Shown here: one piece after another, positions 59,931 through 64,000 of the stretch | Position numbering within the stretch: the stretch's first letter is position 1 | Layout of the letters: each line of letters opens with the position of its first letter | NCBI RefSeq assembly: GCF_000196175.1 | Contig: NC_005363.1 | Coordinates: 682,001 to 746,000 of the forward strand | Reading direction: 5' to 3' | Source: Bdellovibrio bacteriovorus HD100 | Lineage (GTDB): Bacteria > Bdellovibrionota > Bdellovibrionia > Bdellovibrionales > Bdellovibrionaceae | DNA: 64,000 bases | Translations under genes and position numbers: made by a program | The notes under the pieces: generated by a model | What the model was told of the DNA's origin: nothing | What the model saw: only the letters and a program-made list of their open reading frames with translations | The model's database searches: none

Positions 59931-60548
59931 ATGAATAAATCAAATTTCCTTTTAACAATGTTCGCGGTTATGTTTCTTGGCGGGACGGCGCATGCCGGTT
60001 TGCTGTTTAACTATTCTCAATTGGCCTTGAAGGACCTGGATCAGATGAATCAACTGGTCAGTGACAAGGTCAAAGAGTCGAAAAAGTCATCCAGCGGCAA
60101 AGCGGTGCCACTGAAAGAGGCACTACAGGCAGTGTATGCACGCCCCAATGATGACGAGATGATCGAGAAAGTAGTGTCTCCTTTGCGTTCAAATCTGGAT
60201 GAATTGGAGTCCTGGGAAAAAACGATCAGTCAACTTACTGACGAAGCGATCAATGCCCTGAAGAATCCTCGTGCTTTTAAACCTGTCGTGCAAGTGACCT
60301 ACGTCATTTTCCTCGAGAATTTGCTGGCGGAAATCAAGCCCCATGCGAAAAATGACGGTTTTGAAAGAAAGATTGCCGAACGTATTCGTGACGCAAAAAT
60401 TGAAGTCACGAAGGACGCCATCAGCGAAAGAAAGCTGCGCATGATGAAGGACACGACATCTCCTTCCGAGATCGCCGGCAGTATCCTGGCCCATAAAAAC
60501 GAAACTCCGTCTGAAAAACCGGCAGAATCTGCCGCCTCTGAACAGTAA
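59931..60548 (+). CDS. Secreted helical protein of unknown function
   Basis: A 205-residue protein with a signal peptide (cleavage near Ala-His-Ala, residue 22) and long amphipathic helices (SQLALKDLDQMNQLVSDK; RKIAERIRDAKIEVTKDAI) without cysteines. The tail is Ser/Glu/Pro rich. No family recognised. It has its own promoter region shared with the divergent DsbA-like gene. A GC-rich hairpin follows the stop codon. Confidence 0.7.
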   Translation: MNKSNFLLTMFAVMFLGGTAHAGLLFNYSQLALKDLDQMNQLVSDKVKESKKSSSGKAVPLKEALQAVYARPNDDEMIEKVVSPLRSNLDELESWEKTISQLTDEAINALKNPRAFKPVVQVTYVIFLENLLAEIKPHAKNDGFERKIAERIRDAKIEVTKDAISERKLRMMKDTTSPSEIAGSILAHKNETPSEKPAESAASEQ

Positions 60549-60567
60549 TTTCCCTCGACCGGACCGG

Positions 60568-60594
60568 GCCCAAGTCTGTTTCGACTCTGGGCCA
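60568..60594 (+). terminator. Hairpin after the 205-residue protein gene
   Basis: GGCCCA-AGTC (60568-60577) pairs with GACT-TGGGCC (60584-60594, one bulged C). There is no T tract, so termination is uncertain. Confidence 0.4.
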
Positions 60595-60717
60595 GCGTCA
60601 AACGATAGATCTCCTCAAGTCTTCAAAAATCGCCTCAAATTGACTCAAGTTCTAATGAACTCCTACCGATAGAAACACCATGTGGGCTGGATGCCCTTGA
60701 GCAATTAGGAGGATTCG

Positions 60718-60996
60718 ATGTTTCTGCAAGGCGATTTGCAATTAGTGTTCGATGCGCTCTACACAGTAGGGGCGATCGATCCTGTATTGAAACTTGATTG
60801 GTCCGAAGTCACACGTGAGATGATGGCAAACCCACAGATCCTGAGTGACGCTTTCCAGACAATCAACGGCTGCCGTGGCGACAAAGATCTTCTGGTTCAG
60901 AAGCTCCACATGATGGATCCAAGATCCGTGAATTATATCGCTATGGAGGTGGCCCGTGAGTTTTGTGAGTTCCAGGATCGCACAGAGTTGCACTAA
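60718..60996 (+). CDS. Small cytoplasmic protein of unknown function
   Basis: A 92-residue protein with AGGAGG before its ATG, without signal peptide, and helical throughout (LQLVFDALYTVGAIDPVL; MMANPQILSDAFQTINGC). No family recognised. Its last 41 bases overlap the GTG start of a cupredoxin-like gene in another frame, and a CpaF-like ATPase follows, so the three are one operon. Strong coupling suggests a shared function. Confidence 0.72.
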   Translation: MFLQGDLQLVFDALYTVGAIDPVLKLDWSEVTREMMANPQILSDAFQTINGCRGDKDLLVQKLHMMDPRSVNYIAMEVAREFCEFQDRTELH

Positions 60997-61468
60997 GGTT
61001 CTTTGCCTGTTGTTGCTGTCTTCTGTCGCGAATGCGTGGGAAGTGGACTTCTCCCGTCGTCAGGTAGAATTCAACAAGGTTAAAAATGAAGACCGCCTGC
61101 CGGCCAGCGTGCAGGAGGATCAGTCCGTCAACATTCTTAGCAAGGTGTTTGATTCGGTTGAGCCGACTCAGGACATCGTGATCATGAATACGGAAAAAGG
61201 CTTCGTTCCTGCGCAGGTGCGCCTGAAAAAGGGCGGCAACTATCGCATTCACGTGGTGAACGTGAACAACAAGGAAAAAAACGTCAGCTTCGTGCTGGAT
61301 GCTTTCTCTGAGCATCACAACACGGTGTTTGGCGAACAGAAGACTTTCCATGTGACACCAAAAACGGACGGAATATTCTCTTACCAGTGTCCGGAAACGG
61401 CCGTGCAGGGGAAGTTCATTATTTATTCCGATGCGGCAGCGCCTGATCGCATGCCGGCGTCCAAGTAA
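60956..61468 (+). CDS. Secreted cupredoxin-like protein
   Basis: A 170-residue protein starting at GTG 60956 with GGAGG upstream inside the previous gene. A signal peptide ends near Ala-Asn-Ala (residue 27), and a beta-sandwich follows: IVIMNTEKGFVPAQVRLKKGG, NVSFVLDAFSEHHNTV, GIFSYQCPET and GKFIIYSD. This resembles the cupredoxin_1 pattern of copper-binding or copper-like domains. A Cys and His near the end could form a metal site, but a full type-1 copper set is not certain. It may sit in the periplasm with the ATPase system. Confidence 0.75.
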   Translation: MSFVSSRIAQSCTKVLCLLLLSSVANAWEVDFSRRQVEFNKVKNEDRLPASVQEDQSVNILSKVFDSVEPTQDIVIMNTEKGFVPAQVRLKKGGNYRIHVVNVNNKEKNVSFVLDAFSEHHNTVFGEQKTFHVTPKTDGIFSYQCPETAVQGKFIIYSDAAAPDRMPASK

Positions 61469-61492
61469 TTTTTTATCCGAGGAAAGGCACCC

Positions 61493-62599
61493 ATGTCTGA
61501 CCAGTCGAACGTTTTCAAACAGACCATTCAGCAGAATCTCGGTCCTGTTGCGAAATACCTGGACGACAAGGGTGTGTCCGAAATTCTTATCAATGGCCAT
61601 AAGGAAATCTTCGTGGAAAGAAAGGGTAAGCTCGAAAGAGTTTCCGAGTCTTTCCCGTCCGAAGATGATCTGCGTGCCGCGGTGAACAGCATCGCGCAAA
61701 GTGTGGGTCGACGTATCGATGATGAATCGCCTCGTCTGGATGCGCGTCTTCCGGATGGTTCCCGTATTGCGGCGGTGATCCCGCCGATGTCCCGCAAGGG
61801 CACGACTCTTTCCATTCGTAAATTCACGAACAACAAAATCACTTTTGCCGACTATATCAAATTTGGTGCGATCACCGAGGATGGAGCACGTTTCCTGGAC
61901 ATCTGCATGTTCCTGGGAAAAAACATCATCGTCAGCGGTGGTACGGGTTCCGGTAAAACGACATTGCTTTCACTTTTATGCACGCGCATTCCGAAAGGTC
62001 AGCGAGTGATGGTGATTGAAGACTCCTCCGAGCTGCAGGTTGATTACGAGCACGTGGTGATGTTTGAAACCCGCCAGGCCGATGCCATGGGTAAGGGTGA
62101 AGTCACGATCAAGGATCTTTTAAAGTCCGCCCTGCGTTTGCGTCCCGACCGAATCATCGTGGGGGAGGTTCGTTCCAGTGAAGCGATGGAACTGCTGAAC
62201 GCCATGAATACCGGTCACAAAGGATGTATGGGAACGGTCCACGCCAACACGCCAGAAGATGCGATTGTGCGGTTGGAAGCCCTGGCTCAAGGTGGTGATG
62301 CGAAGATCAGTGAGAAGGCTTTGCGCTCTCAGGTGTCTTCGGCGATTGAAATTATTATCCAGGTCTCACGTTTTTCGGACGGATCTCGCCGTATCGCAGC
62401 AATCAGCGAAGTGCGCGGATTCAGTGCGGATGGTTCATACAACGTGATCCCGATCTTTGAAATGTCCCGCCTAACACGCCGTCCCGACGGAACCCTGGAA
62501 GGAAAACTCCAGCCCACAGGCAACGTGCCGTCGTTCATGGAAGAAATCATCGACAACAACCTGCCCTTCCCAAAATCCAAGTTCGCAAAAGTCGCCTAA
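61493..62599 (+). CDS. CpaF/TadA-like secretion ATPase
   Basis: A 368-residue cytoplasmic ATPase of the VirB11/CpaF family. Walker A is GGTGSGKT (149-156), followed by [28 protein letters not shown] (Walker B region), then [20 protein letters not shown]. It would power assembly of a Flp-like pilus or a type II/IV-like secretion line. No pilin, CpaB/C or TadB/C genes are next to it; instead it follows the cupredoxin gene by 24 bases. It is therefore a solitary ATPase with unusual partners. Confidence 0.9.
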   Translation: MSDQSNVFKQTIQQNLGPVAKYLDDKGVSEILINGHKEIFVERKGKLERVSESFPSEDDLRAAVNSIAQSVGRRIDDESPRLDARLPDGSRIAAVIPPMSRKGTTLSIRKFTNNKITFADYIKFGAITEDGARFLDICMFLGKNIIVSGGTGSGKTTLLSLLCTRIPKGQRVMVIEDSSELQVDYEHVVMFETRQADAMGKGEVTIKDLLKSALRLRPDRIIVGEVRSSEAMELLNAMNTGHKGCMGTVHANTPEDAIVRLEALAQGGDAKISEKALRSQVSSAIEIIIQVSRFSDGSRRIAAISEVRGFSADGSYNVIPIFEMSRLTRRPDGTLEGKLQPTGNVPSFMEEIIDNNLPFPKSKFAKVA

Positions 62600-62630
62600 A
62601 AGGTGCCTGGTGACTTTTTACACCTACGCC

Positions 62631-62648
62631 GCGTTAATCCCATAACGC
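62631..62648. promoter_or_regulatory. Hairpin between the ATPase and the next gene
   Basis: GCGTTA-ATCCCA-TAACGC. There is no T tract directly after it. It may be an operator; AGGTG with CACCT (62601-62625) lies before it. Confidence 0.3.
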
Positions 62649-62725
62649 AGTTGCTCTGCACAGAGTGAAATATCGTTCGTTTTTTTGTGTTTAAAGAGTG
62701 GAAAAACTAGGCTAAGACCTTCTTC

Positions 62726-64000
<1,275 letters not shown>

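Overview
The window is a densely packed bacterial chromosome segment of moderate GC content. It almost certainly comes from Bdellovibrio bacteriovorus or a very close relative. The strongest marker is an FHA-GGDEF protein at 23107-24039 that matches DgcB (Bd0742), the diguanylate cyclase required for prey invasion. It is followed directly by an ECF/RpoE-like sigma factor in the position of Bd0743. The general style also fits a predatory Bdellovibrionota genome: very many secreted and lipoprotein genes without known function, phage-tail-fibre-like surface proteins, PilZ and GGDEF signalling, and a dense gene layout.

Layout. 1-8423: a small lipoprotein, a 1959-residue repetitive fibre protein and an NHL-propeller protein in one operon. 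8428-11579 (minus): a periplasmic binding protein, a KH RNA-binding protein, a C39-like secreted cysteine protease candidate and an MFS transporter. 11899-14017: rlmN and a PfkB-family kinase. 15132-18629 (minus): a GMC oxidoreductase with a four-cysteine cluster and an alpha/beta hydrolase with a cysteine nucleophile. 18907-24039: a tiny membrane protein behind a structured leader, a coiled-coil protein carrying FHA-ligand-like motifs, a metallophosphoesterase, a structured intergenic repeat, pgi and dgcB. 24483-26099: sigma factor, probable anti-sigma factor and a CpxP/Spy-like periplasmic protein. 26144-35081 (minus): eight consecutive genes for secreted, mostly cysteine-rich proteins with no assignable function; this is the best candidate for an undescribed multi-protein system. 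35439-43434: envelope proteins, msrB, TonB-like and PilZ proteins, a PIN-PhoH ATPase, a MaoC hydratase, a BLUF photoreceptor, DoxX and lipB. 43640-51390: a vWA lipoprotein, a second copy of the structured repeat, a c-type cytochrome, a tyrosine phosphatase and several secreted proteins. 51471-54563 (minus): lpdA and the E2 subunit of a 2-oxoacid dehydrogenase. 54824-64000: sfsA, an L,D-transpeptidase, secreted proteins, a HEPN protein, a DsbA-like lipoprotein, a cupredoxin plus CpaF-like ATPase module, an unknown protein and the start of enolase.

The most unusual DNA-level signal is a pair of intergenic elements at 21618-21814 and 45280-45527. Each has a 114-121 nt multibranched (cloverleaf-like) fold whose stems differ between copies by compensatory changes. 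Each is followed by short tandem hairpins with a conserved base and covarying tips. Beyond each element the plus strand becomes markedly G+T rich, fading over roughly 0.5-1 kb. This happens whether the following gene is on the plus strand (pgi) or the minus strand (cytochrome), so it is a strand effect and not a codon-usage effect. No rRNA, tRNA, CRISPR array, insertion sequence or attachment site was recognised. All family assignments are by eye from motifs; no database search was run.
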